Positions 11,135 to 23,300 of a DNA stretch of 64,000 nucleotides are shown here, piece after piece (the stretch's first letter is position 1; every line of letters begins with the position of its first letter). The stretch spans positions 1,054,001 to 1,118,000 of the forward strand of contig CAKJVC010000017.1 in assembly GCA_918026815.1 (NCBI GenBank), given 5' to 3'. The position numbers were made by a program, and so were the translations under genes. The notes beneath the pieces were generated by a model. It worked only from the letters and a program-made list of their open reading frames with translations. It made no database searches and was not told the origin of the DNA. Origin of the DNA: Chalara sp. BL73. Taxonomy: Eukaryota > Ascomycota > Leotiomycetes > Helotiales.

Positions 11135-13156
11135 ATGGCAAACTCCCTTCGCCAACGTCTTTTGGCGGATATTGCCGAACTTCAAACACAGCCATATCCC
11201 AATATCGAGCTGCACTTCAGTGATCAGGATATGACTCGTGCTTGTCTCATTCTTACAGCAGATTCATACGGGCCAATGCATCTTAGCGTCGAGCTACCAA
11301 GCAACTACCCTCTCGCGGCTCCAAGTATATGCATGAATTCTCAAGTCCTCCATCCCAACATATTCGGCAGCTATATCTGTGCATCTATTCTCAATAACGA
11401 GAAAGGATACACTTCAGCCTATACCTTGAAGAGCATCGCAATTCAGTTGCTCAGCTTTTTCAGCAGCTCGAGTATTATGCAATCTGGTGGTCAATATAGC
11501 GTCAATCTGGAAGAATATCGTCAACGTCACCGGCATCGGCTAGGTCCTAACCAAGAATATCGCTGTTTAGCATGTCGATTCGGCTACGATAGTCCTCCTT
11601 CTGCAGTCCACTCCCATGCAAATATAACCGCATTGAACAGCACAAACAGCACCAACGGACAGAGCTCAGACTTTCGTCCTCCGTACCAGATACCAACGAA
11701 CGGAAAGTGGAGGACTCCAATTCAAGAGAGCAACTTGGCTAGTGAGATCCTTCTCGACATCTGTGCCCATTTAGATACAGAGGATCTGATGCATTTTGCT
11801 GAGTCTTGGACAAGAATCGGTTCTCTCATTACGGGCTACGACATAATTCGTACGCGGGAACTTCAATGTTTTTGTTTCAAAAAAGATTACAAGGAGGTGA
11901 AGCTTGGCGTCGGAGTCGCTGTTCCTCAAGCTGGTCACCATACTCAGTTTAGGAAGCCAACTTATAGTTCTGAGTTTGACCTTCTTTCACAAGAGGCATA
12001 CGGAGCACATATCCGCAGATCTACTCAGGGTGTTCAATTCAGCCACTGGCTGCCATTGCCAATCTCGCATGGTCATTGGAGAAAGGTTGAGAAGGATGCA
12101 TATATATCTTTGGCCGGCTTAGCGATATCGGGAGGGCACAATGACACTGACCGAGTCAAGGTGCTCTGCGACTTCATGAACAATATCGTGGTCAGGCTCA
12201 ACGACGCAGGAACGAGCTTTGGGACATCTGAAGATGACGATTACGTTTATGGTTATGGAGATGATGAGACAGTCAAGAGCACATTGACCCATGCCTCTGA
12301 GAAGGCTATAGAGTCTTACTTTCATATTTATCACCTTCTCCTGTGTCTTGCCACCACTGATAATTCCGTCGTTCAATATGCGAACATGATCATGCGAGAC
12401 TTTTTGGCAGGCAACACCTCAAAGAAAGACATCTCCAATCTTGGTCACCTTCTTGTGTTCTCGTTGATCTCCGAAGTTCAGCTCACTGAACAGAATATGA
12501 ACACGATTATACGAGAAGCCATCACACGGAATGTATACTGGACATTGGACAAAGCCGGTGCTGGAATGGCAGAGCTCGCTTACTTTGAAAAAAATCCTGG
12601 CTCTAGATATCGCTTACAAAAGACATTCGCGGCCAGCATTGTATCCTACCGCCTTCTCATGTTCCTCAACCTCTTTCGAAAGACCGCTCTAGGCAGACCA
12701 GATAAGGATGGAAAACGAAAGAGTTTAACTCAACTCCGCGATGAAGCATTCCAGCGTCATGGAGCCCCGCCTCGTGGCAGCGCCAAGATGCTGGCCAATT
12801 CTATCAAACGCATTCATCAAGTCGACAATTTCCGAGATTTCCTCACGGAGATGTCCATGTCTGAACATCCTGAACAGGCATATCCTGGTGATGTGCGATG
12901 GACCAACCTTTTGCAGCAGTGTATCCGAGACAGTATGAGCAAGGGATATACAACGTGGTACCTTTCCCAGCCGCAGGCGCTGACACTTCGTCGCTTGAAG
13001 GAGCCTTCTATTGATCAGGGGAGCCCAACGGAGTGGATGAGCTTTGATAGGATCCCGAAGCGTGCTTGGTACCCTGGGCAGCTGAATAGGGTTGGTAGAG
13101 GTGGTAAGGGTGGTGGACGAGGTGGTCTAGGTGGTGTTGCTCGTGGACGACGTTGA
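11135..13156 (+). CDS. UBC (E2)-domain protein with F-box-like segment and RGG tail
   Basis: This single open frame encodes 673 aa. Residues 1-120 form a ubiquitin-conjugating fold: HPN at 73-75 and the presumed catalytic Cys82 in HPNIFGSYICASIL. A CxxC pair lies at 144/147. A Ser/Thr/Asn-rich linker follows, then around 200-245 a segment that reads like an F-box (LASEILLDICAHLDTEDL). The central and C-terminal 400 residues are of no family I know. The last 25 residues are Gly/Arg-rich (RGG-like), suggesting RNA or protein binding. Known E2 enzymes carry ubiquitin as a Cys thioester and F-box proteins recruit substrates to SCF ligases, so the arrangement suggests a combined carrier and adaptor; this is inference. 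Related proteins exist widely in ascomycetes as uncharacterised proteins. Confidence 0.72.
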   Translation: MANSLRQRLLADIAELQTQPYPNIELHFSDQDMTRACLILTADSYGPMHLSVELPSNYPLAAPSICMNSQVLHPNIFGSYICASILNNEKGYTSAYTLKSIAIQLLSFFSSSSIMQSGGQYSVNLEEYRQRHRHRLGPNQEYRCLACRFGYDSPPSAVHSHANITALNSTNSTNGQSSDFRPPYQIPTNGKWRTPIQESNLASEILLDICAHLDTEDLMHFAESWTRIGSLITGYDIIRTRELQCFCFKKDYKEVKLGVGVAVPQAGHHTQFRKPTYSSEFDLLSQEAYGAHIRRSTQGVQFSHWLPLPISHGHWRKVEKDAYISLAGLAISGGHNDTDRVKVLCDFMNNIVVRLNDAGTSFGTSEDDDYVYGYGDDETVKSTLTHASEKAIESYFHIYHLLLCLATTDNSVVQYANMIMRDFLAGNTSKKDISNLGHLLVFSLISEVQLTEQNMNTIIREAITRNVYWTLDKAGAGMAELAYFEKNPGSRYRLQKTFAASIVSYRLLMFLNLFRKTALGRPDKDGKRKSLTQLRDEAFQRHGAPPRGSAKMLANSIKRIHQVDNFRDFLTEMSMSEHPEQAYPGDVRWTNLLQQCIRDSMSKGYTTWYLSQPQALTLRRLKEPSIDQGSPTEWMSFDRIPKRAWYPGQLNRVGRGGKGGGRGGLGGVARGRR

Positions 13157-13741
13157 ACATAGCTTAAATTAAATATCTACTTAACTCTCATTAGGAAGAT
13201 TTAACGTTATGGAACCACATATCTATAGTTTTTTATGATAGTAGCTGGTGGTAATAACCAGAGGGAACAAAATAAAGCTAAGATACTACCACTTTCCAGC
13301 TTCTAGAGTGCTTGCGTGAAACAATTATCATTTACAACGTTATCAATATAGAGTTAGATGATTTCCGACTTATTGCATTTCCCTCGAGTATCGTGTGTAA
13401 TATTGACGTTTATTGCAATATCATGCCTCTAAGGTGCTTCATTGGGGATTGATGGGGAACTCGACATCCTCGGCAGACGCACTGCCGCCTCACGATCGCC
13501 GAAGCAGGCGTGTCCTCCCTGACGATCTCGACTTACTATTCCCTGTTCTGCAAAAGTATCCGGATAGCCACAAATTACTCGTGAAGCCGTAGTACGTTTC
13601 CTCCTCACATACATATCCAACAGTGAAGAAGCCTCTGTTACATCTGTAGATACGGATCCCGATATTCAGAACTTCTAGGATGCGATAGGCTTTGAAAAAT
13701 GCCGCCCGCTTATTTTGACATCCTCGGAGCATCTTGGATAA
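13157..13741. other. AT-rich intergenic region
   Basis: This is the 3' flank of the UBC-domain gene followed by low-information sequence. Short frames near 13430-13750 have no recognisable motif. Confidence 0.45.
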
Positions 13742-13924
13742 GTGCCACAAAGTGCTCGAACAGGTGGCCAGATCTGTATCTTTCCCGGTGAAAAACTTCC
13801 CTATGTGATTGCGCCCTGTAGAAGTGGATATTACAATCTAATTAGCGCTTGCTACTTGCAAGGCTTGATGTTTGGCGATGCCATAGATCTGGATTTAGAA
13901 GAGAGAACGATTATATTATATTGA
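13742..13924 (+). pseudogene. Relic of a HET-domain protein C-terminus
   Basis: The frame ends with a stretch of about 50 residues that has the standard C-terminal pattern of fungal HET (heterokaryon incompatibility) proteins: GGQICIFPGEKLPYVIAP, then YYNLISACYLQGLMFGDAID, then the end. In intact genes this follows an N-terminal HET domain and several hundred residues that are absent here. The first ten residues are not HET-like. I infer a truncated leftover. Confidence 0.55.
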
Positions 13925-14466
13925 GTACAGCTTTCACTGGTATTTCTTTTCTAGCTTTCCTAGTAGTTACCCTAGAAATAAAGCTATTGTTCTAGATCCT
14001 AGACCTTGATATTAAGTCTTTCGAGTATAAGCAATCGTGTTGGGAAGGCTTTGGGAGATTGCTGAGACGAAGAGGGAAGATGTGGAAGATTGCTGGACGT
14101 GTAATGTGTTATTGCTGCCGTTATGCAAGTGAGTATTCACCAAGTTCTGTCTTGTTGGCCAACCCTGCCACCGTTGAAACCAAGTTGGGGATATACGTAC
14201 CTCTTGATAGCATATTTAATTAGTAAGAACCTCGACAGGCTTGTTGTTGCGGCTATTTCTAATCGGTTATACTGAACGCGCATTATCCTTTATACTCGCA
14301 AACTTCGCGCGTATATTTAGTAGATAATCTACCGACAACGCATGAAGTAAAATACTTTATATATAATACAATACAGACAAGTAATTAAGTTATCGAAAGT
14401 AGGATCATTTTAACTAATGTGCAGCAGCAAAGCCAAGACTCAGTCCACCCACCCATCGCTATAGCT
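13925..14466. other. AT-rich intergenic region
   Basis: No gene is seen. The right end is the 3' flank of the minus-strand amidohydrolase. Confidence 0.45.
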
Positions 14467-16225
14467 TTAATTAATGCAGTTTTCATTTTGCAAATTGTGT
14501 CGAAATCTCAGGGCGGAATCAAATTCAAGCACTGCCTCGAGCAATACCTGTACTCCAACACCACTTTTATGGCTCGTCAGCTGGTGTTTATTGTGGTTAA
14601 GGGATGAACATATATAATAGGAAGCCGAGGCTGCTCTTACCATTGCTCCTCACTTGTATATTCCTCAGGTGCGTGGCTGATTCCATCCTTGCTCGGCACA
14701 AAGATCATAGATGTCGGAACTCTAGTCGCCGTTAACGCGCTGTCATGTCCCGCCAGTGAGATTAAATCCATAGCCTCGTCTGCACCCACCACCTTCTCGA
14801 CGGCGCGTCTCACGCAAGAAACAGCTTCTGGGTCCATCTTGACCGCCGGGCTATGCCATATTTTCGCAGTATCAACCCTGATCATCGGATTCTGCAGCGT
14901 CAGCTCGTCCGCAAAGCCTCGGAAGCCTGACTCCAACTTGTCTAGCACTGACTCAGACGGGTGACGGAGATCCACCGTAAAGGCCGCTTCCCCAGGCACT
15001 GTGTTTGGAGAGGGTCTGTCCAGATTCAGAACGCCTACGGTGGCTACCGCGGATGCCTTGAGTGCCGTCGTGTTCAAGAAGAGCATAATCTTTGCGGCAG
15101 CCACGAGGGAGTCAGCACGCTGGTGCATCGGCGTCGACCCGGCGTGCGAACGCTGGCCATGGATGGAGATGCGATACCAGCGAACGCCCTGGATGTTGGT
15201 TACAACTCCAATCTTCTTTCTGGCATCTTGTAAGCAGGGCCTTTGTTCGATATGGAGCTCGAAGTGGCCACTTAGTGGGTTCGTTTCGTGGTTTGCTGAC
15301 ACATGCCCCAGATATCCAATCCGCTCAAGCTCTTGTCTCATTGTGCATGTTGAGTTTATATCGCTCCGGTTGTGAGCTTCTGAGAGAGGCGTATGGGCAG
15401 CCCATACAGCAGAGCCGCTGCATCCTGGCGTGAATCTAGCTCCCTCCCTAATGCGGTAAATTTAGACAAAGCGGAATGGAGAAAGACTTAAGAACGGCAT
15501 TTGGCTAACTAACTCATTTGTCCAGTCAATAGCAGCTAATGGGGCGTATGTTTTTTGGCCGGAACGCTTTACTGCCCTAAGTACTTCAAGAGCTGCCAAC
15601 ACACCCAGTATACCATCATATCTGCCACCTTGGCACCAACAACATCAGTAATGCTTTCCAGCGGCTTGCATGGCTTCCAATATATGATGAGTGTTAACTT
15701 ACCGGCCGGCTGGGTATCGAGATGGCTCCCCATACCGATTGGCGGAAGTCGGTTGTTCGCTCCTGGAAGGACAGCGAATATATTCCCCATTTCATCGACG
15801 TTGACCTCGCAACCTATCTTGGTCGCTTCGCGTACGAAATAATTTCTCACATGGCCGTCATCGTCAGAGAGAGAAAGTCTAGCCATGCCAGAGCTACCTG
15901 GCATGGCACCCCATTGTGCCGTATGGTGGATATCAGTCCATAGGCGCCTCGTATTAGTTGATGGGATGGAGACAAGGGTATCTTTGCCACAGTCCGCATC
16001 TTGCCTGAGTGCTGGAATTTTCGTGCGTAACACGGGCGAGCCGCCGAAAGTATGTGTTATTTCGCTTTTGTGCTCTGGAACTTCGTCGGAGTCGTCAGTA
16101 TCATCGCTAAGGCTCGAGCTACTACTCAGGCTCATAGGCAAGGTCAAAGAGAAGTCAGAACTGGAGTCCTGCTCATAAAAAAGCAAGTCATGCATTTTCA
16201 TCTCGGGTGATTGATTGGCTGGCAT
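14467..16225 (-). CDS. M20-family amidohydrolase (N-carbamoyl-amino-acid hydrolase/allantoate amidohydrolase type)
   Basis: Exons in coding order are 15703-16225, 15514-15628, 14641-15447 and 14467-14572, giving 516 aa. Introns are 74, 66 and 68 bp and all phases fit. Metal-site motifs are GSHLDTQPAGGRYDG (His168, Asp170, Asp179), the NEEGARF motif recreated by splicing (Glu213/Glu214), and FELHIEQ. The dimerisation lid carries GQRSHAGSTPM. The C-terminus is completed by EEQC from exon 3 into the small fourth exon. The first 60 residues form a Ser/Asp/Glu-rich extension not usual for the family. These zinc or manganese enzymes cut N-carbamoyl or similar C-N bonds. The gene lies 1.15 kb downstream of the NRPS on the same strand, so it may belong to the cluster; a general catabolic role is the alternative. 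Confidence 0.8.
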
Positions 16226-17379
16226 AATAACGGTCCTGATAGTTCGTGAATAGTATTTTTACTCAGCGTCTCGCACCTTATATCAGAGTTATATGGGATT
16301 GGAGGCATTCTAACTCATGGAACTAGTTTTTGAATAGTGACTTATAACAATTCTGATCATAGCTTCATTAATTTCCCATAGTCTAAAAAGATGAGAAGAG
16401 AGAGATATCTTTTATCTACAATACCATAGTCTAATATGAGTATTATTTGTCACATTTGATTGATAGCGCTTACAGTAAGAAGAATTATCTTCGAAATAAC
16501 GATATATCTTATGTAGATCCCGGTTGGATAATCATTGCATTCTAATTGATCAACAAGCGGTGACATACATCACTTTTAGATACACAACGTCTCTTTTCTG
16601 TATTACTAACAAAAAAAAAGGAAAGCTGGAATATTATTCATTCGAGTGCTTTGTTTTGCGCTTTGCTATAGTCATGACCAAAGATATGCCATGACAAATA
16701 TATCAACATAGTTACGATCATATGACTAAATATTGTGAGATGAGGTCATGGTATCTTAGAGGGTGGTGTTATGTTTTACGTGATATTCTGTTTTATTTTG
16801 TCGATCTTTCTTGACCCTCCTGCGGCTAATTAGCCGTGAGTAATCTATTGCACGGCGAAATGGTTTCTTCTTCATGAGCTTAGTTAATCTATGTTGAGTT
16901 GGGGTGTTAAGCATGGAAGTCTACGGCTTGTAAAACCGAGGCGACCTGCGTTTGTTTCTGTCTTATATATATCAATGTTTGATTAATTGATCTTCTATAT
17001 TATGATAAGTATATTTTGCTGGTCACGTTGTAACTTCTCTGACATATCGTGCAAGGATTTTTGGCTAATGGTTGTTACAGTCCCCGTAGAAGTATATTGT
17101 AACCTTACATAATATCGTGGACTATCTATCTATTGAAACTGAATTTGCTGTATTGAATGTGATCCGTATTGTCTTGGTCGAATCCTTAAGTCTTGGATTT
17201 ACAGGATCGTGACATTTATACACCCCAGCGCAATGATATCCAGGCCCCCAACCACGGGAAGTAGAATGTCTTATAGTGTAGCACAACAGAAACCAGTAAT
17301 GATAGAACAACAACCACCATGTGTTTTTGAAAGCAATTTTGATTTTGAAATAATGAAATGTACGATTACATTTGTACCA
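16226..17379. other. AT-rich spacer between amidohydrolase and NRPS
   Basis: This 1.15-kb stretch is strongly AT-rich with no coding structure. It should hold the amidohydrolase promoter and the NRPS 3' flank. Confidence 0.5.
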
Positions 17380-20300
17380 TCAGCCACGCCCCTTTATAGC
17401 ACCTGAGTTTCCTGTGCCATTGATAATAGTACAAAGTTCGTCGACAACTCGTTCCACCATCCCGCGCTCAACGTACCTAGAGTTTGCGGCAACCGATATC
17501 CTCAAGCCGGCGCGGCTGGGAAAGGCACCAAGGCACAGACTCCAAGGAAATGGGTCTACTGTAACGGGATCCCAAACATGCACGCTACACACAGCGTCAC
17601 CATCGCCAGATGTGTGGGCTTCTGATCCCTCCTCGAGATTGAAATACTGCGTAACGACAGGGAATTGTGCCATAGAAGTCGACCAGTCGGTGCAGTCACG
17701 GATGATGTCGTCTAGCCCAATAGTCTCGTGCGGGATCGACTCAACGTACTGTTTATGGATCAGCTGCAGCACATGGGACAATTGGGATGGCCCGTCATGG
17801 AACCGGACGCGAATGGGGACGATGTTGGTGCATGGTCCCACCAGATCCTGGAGTTCGTGATCCAAGGCAGCGCGACCCGAGGTGATGCGGCCAAATGTGA
17901 CGTCGTCGGAGCTGGTGAGGGAGCGGAGCAGAATGGCGCAGGCGGCATTGAACACGGTGGCCGGGGTGACTCCTTCTAGTGTTCGGAAGGGCGGGATTGT
18001 CCGCTCGATGCGAATCACACCATTGTCTGCAAATGGCGACGGCGTGATGATCTGAACCACGGTGGTGGGTTTGGCGCCGGCAAGCGCCGACTGCCAGTAT
18101 CTGCAACTCTCTTGGTGCTGCTGCTTGGCGTGACGCACAAATCTGGAGTAGCTGACAGACTCGGGGCACTGTCGACCGGAATAAAGGGCCGCTAGATTCC
18201 TGACGAAGATGGTGCGGCTGAATCCGTCGAACTGAGCGTGTGAAAGACGCATTAACAGACGGGTGTGAGTTGGGGTACTGATGATGATGAAGCGTAGGAA
18301 AGGTGTGCCTGGTGGTGGCTGCGTGGCTAGGTCATCGTGGAATATACGATCCGTGAACACGTTGATATCGTCGTCGGACTTGTAAGATTCGACTTGAGGC
18401 TGGAGTGATTTCAAGATCACCTGTAGGAAGCCGCCAGTGTGATTGATAAACAAGGTGCGGAGCGTAGGATGTTGTTCGACAAGTTTCACGCAAGTCTGTC
18501 GCAGCCTTGCATGATTCACATTAGAGGGGAGCTCAAAGTAGAAGCAATTCCACTGCCTTGGTGGATCATCAAAATTTGCTTCGACTGCATAATTCTGGAA
18601 GGGCGATAAGGGAAATATGTCCTCGATATTATCCTTGGATTGAATGCCTAGCGCCGGGAGGTCTTGGGATAAAAGGGTAGCTAAGTCATCGTAGCCGATG
18701 TTGAGAAGGGGGAAATCACTGAGTGTGTATGCCAGGGACTGACCTGCTAATGTTTTGGCAGTTTGTGACAGAAGCTTTTTGTAGTCTCCAATCCACTGTT
18801 GGATGCGATCCAAATGAGCCATATTCCTATTGAGCTGGAAATTTACCTTCATGACTCCCCTTTCCACTCCAATCTCCACATCAATCATCGACCATCGATG
18901 GGCTTTCGGGTCGGCGTCCATGGCGGTATACTTGATCCGAGACTCTAGCTGGATTAAACTGTCACTGGCTTCGAGCTGCTGGAAAATTCCGGTAAAATTG
19001 ACCAACAACTCCACCGGATCGTGATGCGAAAATTTATTGGCACCACCAGAGGTGAGATGACGATAGGAAAAGTAAGGGCGCCCGTTTTGGGGCACCGTTC
19101 GATGGAAATCTTTGACCAATCGAACTGCGTCAGAAGCTGTGGTGTCCTGGTCAATGGGTATGTGAAGAGGATACATGGTGGTAAACCATCCAACTACATT
19201 GGAAGGTTCCATATCGTCTCCGCTGCAGGGTTCTCGGCCGTGATGTTCAACAAACACAGAGGGAATGTCTCGATCAGGGAACAATTGACGGAAAGATAGC
19301 AGAAGAGGCCCAAGGATAATTTCTAACGGTGTGGTCCCCATGGCCTGGTTGCTCTGGTTGAGCACGAGATCGGTCGTGGCCGTGGACAGGTCAAAAGTCT
19401 CCTGAATCCTATCCCTGAAGATGTTTTGCTCGGCAGTGACCTGCCAATATGGAAACTGGCTTACTGGTACTGGTAGTGGCAGCACTTGTTCAGCTGATAG
19501 AGACGTGGATTCGGCCTCTTGGATACCACACCAGTGTTGCCAGGTCATGCTCGGTGGGCTAAGCGCCTTTCCGCTCATGACATCTTCCAAATCACGCAAT
19601 ATGATTTGCCAGGAGACAATATCAATAACAAGGTGGTGTGCCGTTATAAACGCCATGCTATCTTGGTTGAGGATATCGAAGAAATCCACCGAGAAGACTG
19701 GTCCGTCCACGATGTTCAAGGCTGCTCCGCTATATACTGCATGGCGGTTTATCTCTTCCTCATTCGGTTCCACCAAGGAATGTGACACGAACCGATACAT
19801 TTTGGCTCCTATCGGTGTGATAATTTGCTGCCACTTCCCGTTCTCAAGTTGGGCAAAGCGTGCGCGTAGCATACCGTGACGATTCACGACGATGTCACAA
19901 GCGTCTTTCAGCTGGCTGGCGGAAATGGGCCGCTTGATGCAGCATAGCAAGCTTTGGTTGTACTGTACTTGGCCCTGATCGGACTCTTGATCGAAATAAC
20001 GCTGTTGGATTGGTGAAAGTTGGAAAGGTATGCTATCCCGCGTCTGGGTGGTCCCGATTTGAGTTATTTGGGCCGATGTCCTTATACAGCGCGGCGCTAT
20101 GGCTGCGATGGTTTTCTTTTGCAAGATGACGGATACCGGAACCTTGATTCCCAATTTGCGGCATTGGGCAACGGCCCGCATGGCCGACATGGAGTCCCCG
20201 CCCAACGACATAAAAGTATCGTCTATTCCAATCTTGGAGACCGGGTGGTTGAGTATCTGGGCCCAGACGACCTGAAGGTCGCGCTCGATATCATTAGCTG

Positions 20301-23300
20301 GCTGCTTTTTGTTGGCATCCACCTGTCGCACACTTCTGGTTTGTCTCGTAAAGGAAGAGGCAAACTCCTTCAACAGCTTTCTGTCCGTCTTCGCCGAGGG
20401 AGTAGTTGGAACCTTGGTAATGGGAATGTAAGTAGAGGGAATCATGTATTGAGGCAAGACTTCGGCAAGAGTCTTTTCCAGCCTTTGGATCATGACCTGG
20501 AACTCCTGGTGCTTCTCACTATCCTTTAATTCCAGATCCATGTGGTCTGTGGAGTCGGAGGAGAAGGCATCGAGTTTGACAAATGCCACCAACGTCGGTT
20601 TTTTGGATTGGCCTCCTACGGAGACATCAACCACTATTTCGCTTCCACTCGGGAGATTCACCATGATTTGGTGCTTGATTTCGTCCAGCTCCACTCTTTG
20701 TCCATGAATTTTGACTTGATTGTCTGCTCGCCCAACGAAAGTGACACTTCCGTCGGAGTTGAATCGTCCCATGTCTCCTGTTCGATAGAAGCGTCGAGTG
20801 TAGTCACGTCTACCGCGAGACCAAGCTAGATCCGTTACATAGGCCGCCGCCGTTGCTTCGGGTCGGTTGATGTACTCGCGGCCCAGCATGGGCCCTTCAA
20901 CGAGCAATTCCCCTACGCAGCCGATTGGCGCAAGTCTGTGCGGACTCTTCTGCTCCGTGATCCAAATGTTGCACCCGCTTGCTCGACCAATGTTCATGGC
21001 ACTCGTGTGCAGTGTGATGTTCGAGTTAAGACACCCCGAATTAGCACATTCGGATGGGCCCCAGTAGTTGACGAGGTGGACATGGTCCCGCCAGATATCG
21101 AGAGCCTCCCGGCTGAGAGCCTCCCCGCCAAAAACGAGCGTCCTTAAGGTTGGCACGGCCGATGGCAAGAAGAGTCGAGCGACTGTCGGTGTGAGCATGA
21201 TCCAATCCGCCTTTCTTGCGTCGATGGCCGCTGCCAAATCATCCAGGCGCTCGTTATCCGAAACAACACAGACACATGCACCTGTCACCAGCGGGGCGAA
21301 GATTTCGCAGATACTTGCATCAAAACTATATGATGCAAACTGGACGGCTCTGCTAGACTTACTGATATTCATGGCCTTAGCATTTACCAACTGACTCTTC
21401 GATACTGAGTGGTGTTCGAGTACGCATCCCTTTGGCTTTCCCGTGCTTCCAGATGTATACACGACAAACGCGGCGTTGGTGGGCTTTACAAGCGGTGCCA
21501 ACCAATTGGTGGGTATGTCCAGCTTTCCAAGTAGACATTCATCCACAACGATCACATGAGGCGCGTGGCCACGGAACCGAACGGCGTTAGTTTCGTCGCA
21601 GAGGACGACGGTCGTATCCACGTCGGCACAGATATCAAGCTGTCGACTGGTTGGATGATCCGCATTAGTTGAGACGCAGACACCGCCAGCTTTGAGGATA
21701 GCAAGCATCGCGACTATGGGCCAAGCCGATTTAGCGAAACAAAGTACTACTCTATCTTCAAGCCTGACTCCACGAGCTACCAAGAGGACCGCGAGTTTCT
21801 CGGCCATTGCATTCAACTGAGCGTAAGTATATTCTCCATCAAACCCGCTAATGGCGATAGCATTAGGAGCCTCTCTGACTTGTTCTTCCACCAGACTATG
21901 GAGGGTAGCGTTGACCATGTCGGGCGGCGTATTCCATTGCTCAATTAGCTCACAATCCTCCGTACCAATGAGTTCGACTTCATGGACGTTTTGATTCTCA
22001 ACCTTGAGCAAGCTTCGGACTACCGTCGCTAGGGAACCGGTAATACTCTCGGCACATTTCGGCGAAATCTTACTCTTCTGATACGTAATTCCGATTTCAG
22101 CGCCAAGGGTCCCAATAGCCGCACCCAGGGCGATGGCAAACTATACACGAGAGTTAGCAGCGGAAAGCTCACATGGCCTACTAGGAGGACAAAGCATACT
22201 TCTGTCTTTTCAGCGCCATCTACCACACGAACAAGACTGTCCATCTTCGATTGCTCTTCATCGTCAACTGCTCGGCGAATGGCTATGCATGTATTGAATA
22301 GAGGCATCTCATTGAAACCAAGCGCGCTCTGGATGAGTGCAAGTGAGCAGTTCCGATGCTCCAACCCAGCAATAATACTGTGGTGTACACCCTGCAACAG
22401 TTCGTTCACCATCCCTTCAAGTCGTACACGGCATACCTGCATACTGATAAAAAGACCTGTGCTCTCCTCGATGCCATCAATCGGAGCGTCTCGCCCAGAT
22501 GCCAGATATCCAAAGCAGACGTCCTCCTGGCCTGTGAATGCGCCGAGAACGATGGCCCATGCCGTCTGTATAAGGACGGCAGGCGTGATGTCCAACCGCT
22601 GACAGAATGCCACGAGACCTGCAGTCGCATCTTCAGGAACTTGGATGTAACCGTATTCCTGTGAGGCAGTGGAAACATTCTGGGGCTCCTGGATTGGAAT
22701 ATGGCATGGCTGCACATTGCTCAGGTAACCCGTCCAGTACTCAAGGGTCTGGTCGGGATTAGCGCTCTGTTCGTAGTCGATATATCTTCCGAAATCCATG
22801 GCCGTGGATGGCATTAGCGTTCGGCCACTGAGTATGCCAATCAGCTCCTTCATGAAGACATCGAGTGACATGCCATCCATCAAGACATGGCTCAATTTCA
22901 AACTACATGCCACCCTGTTGTTCTTTGTCTGATACATTGTGAGTCGTGGTACATGCATCCAGAAGCTATCCTCGTCCGGCTCTAGGATATTGGAAATCTC
23001 GGATACGTCACCAATGACAGCCTTCGCCTTAACGAATCTCGAAGATGGAAGGCTCTTGAGAACGACTTGGAGAAAGTGGCTATGATCTGTGGCATGCTCA
23101 ATGATCCCTGTTCGTAGGCTGACGTGTCTCTTGACGACAGTTTTCCAAGCTTCTTCCAGTCGAGACGCCAGGTTCTCGCTGATCAGAGGATCGCTGGTAA
23201 ATTCCCAGATGCGCCGTCCCAGGTAGACTTGGTTGTCCGTTTGTTGACTTAGCACTATACCACCCGTTAGCAAGTATTCTTCGAACGCGCTTAGGAGTCA

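Noticed and set aside
13429..13750. Further HET-domain coding sequence upstream of the relic.
   Set aside because: Neither strand gives recognisable HET motifs in any frame.
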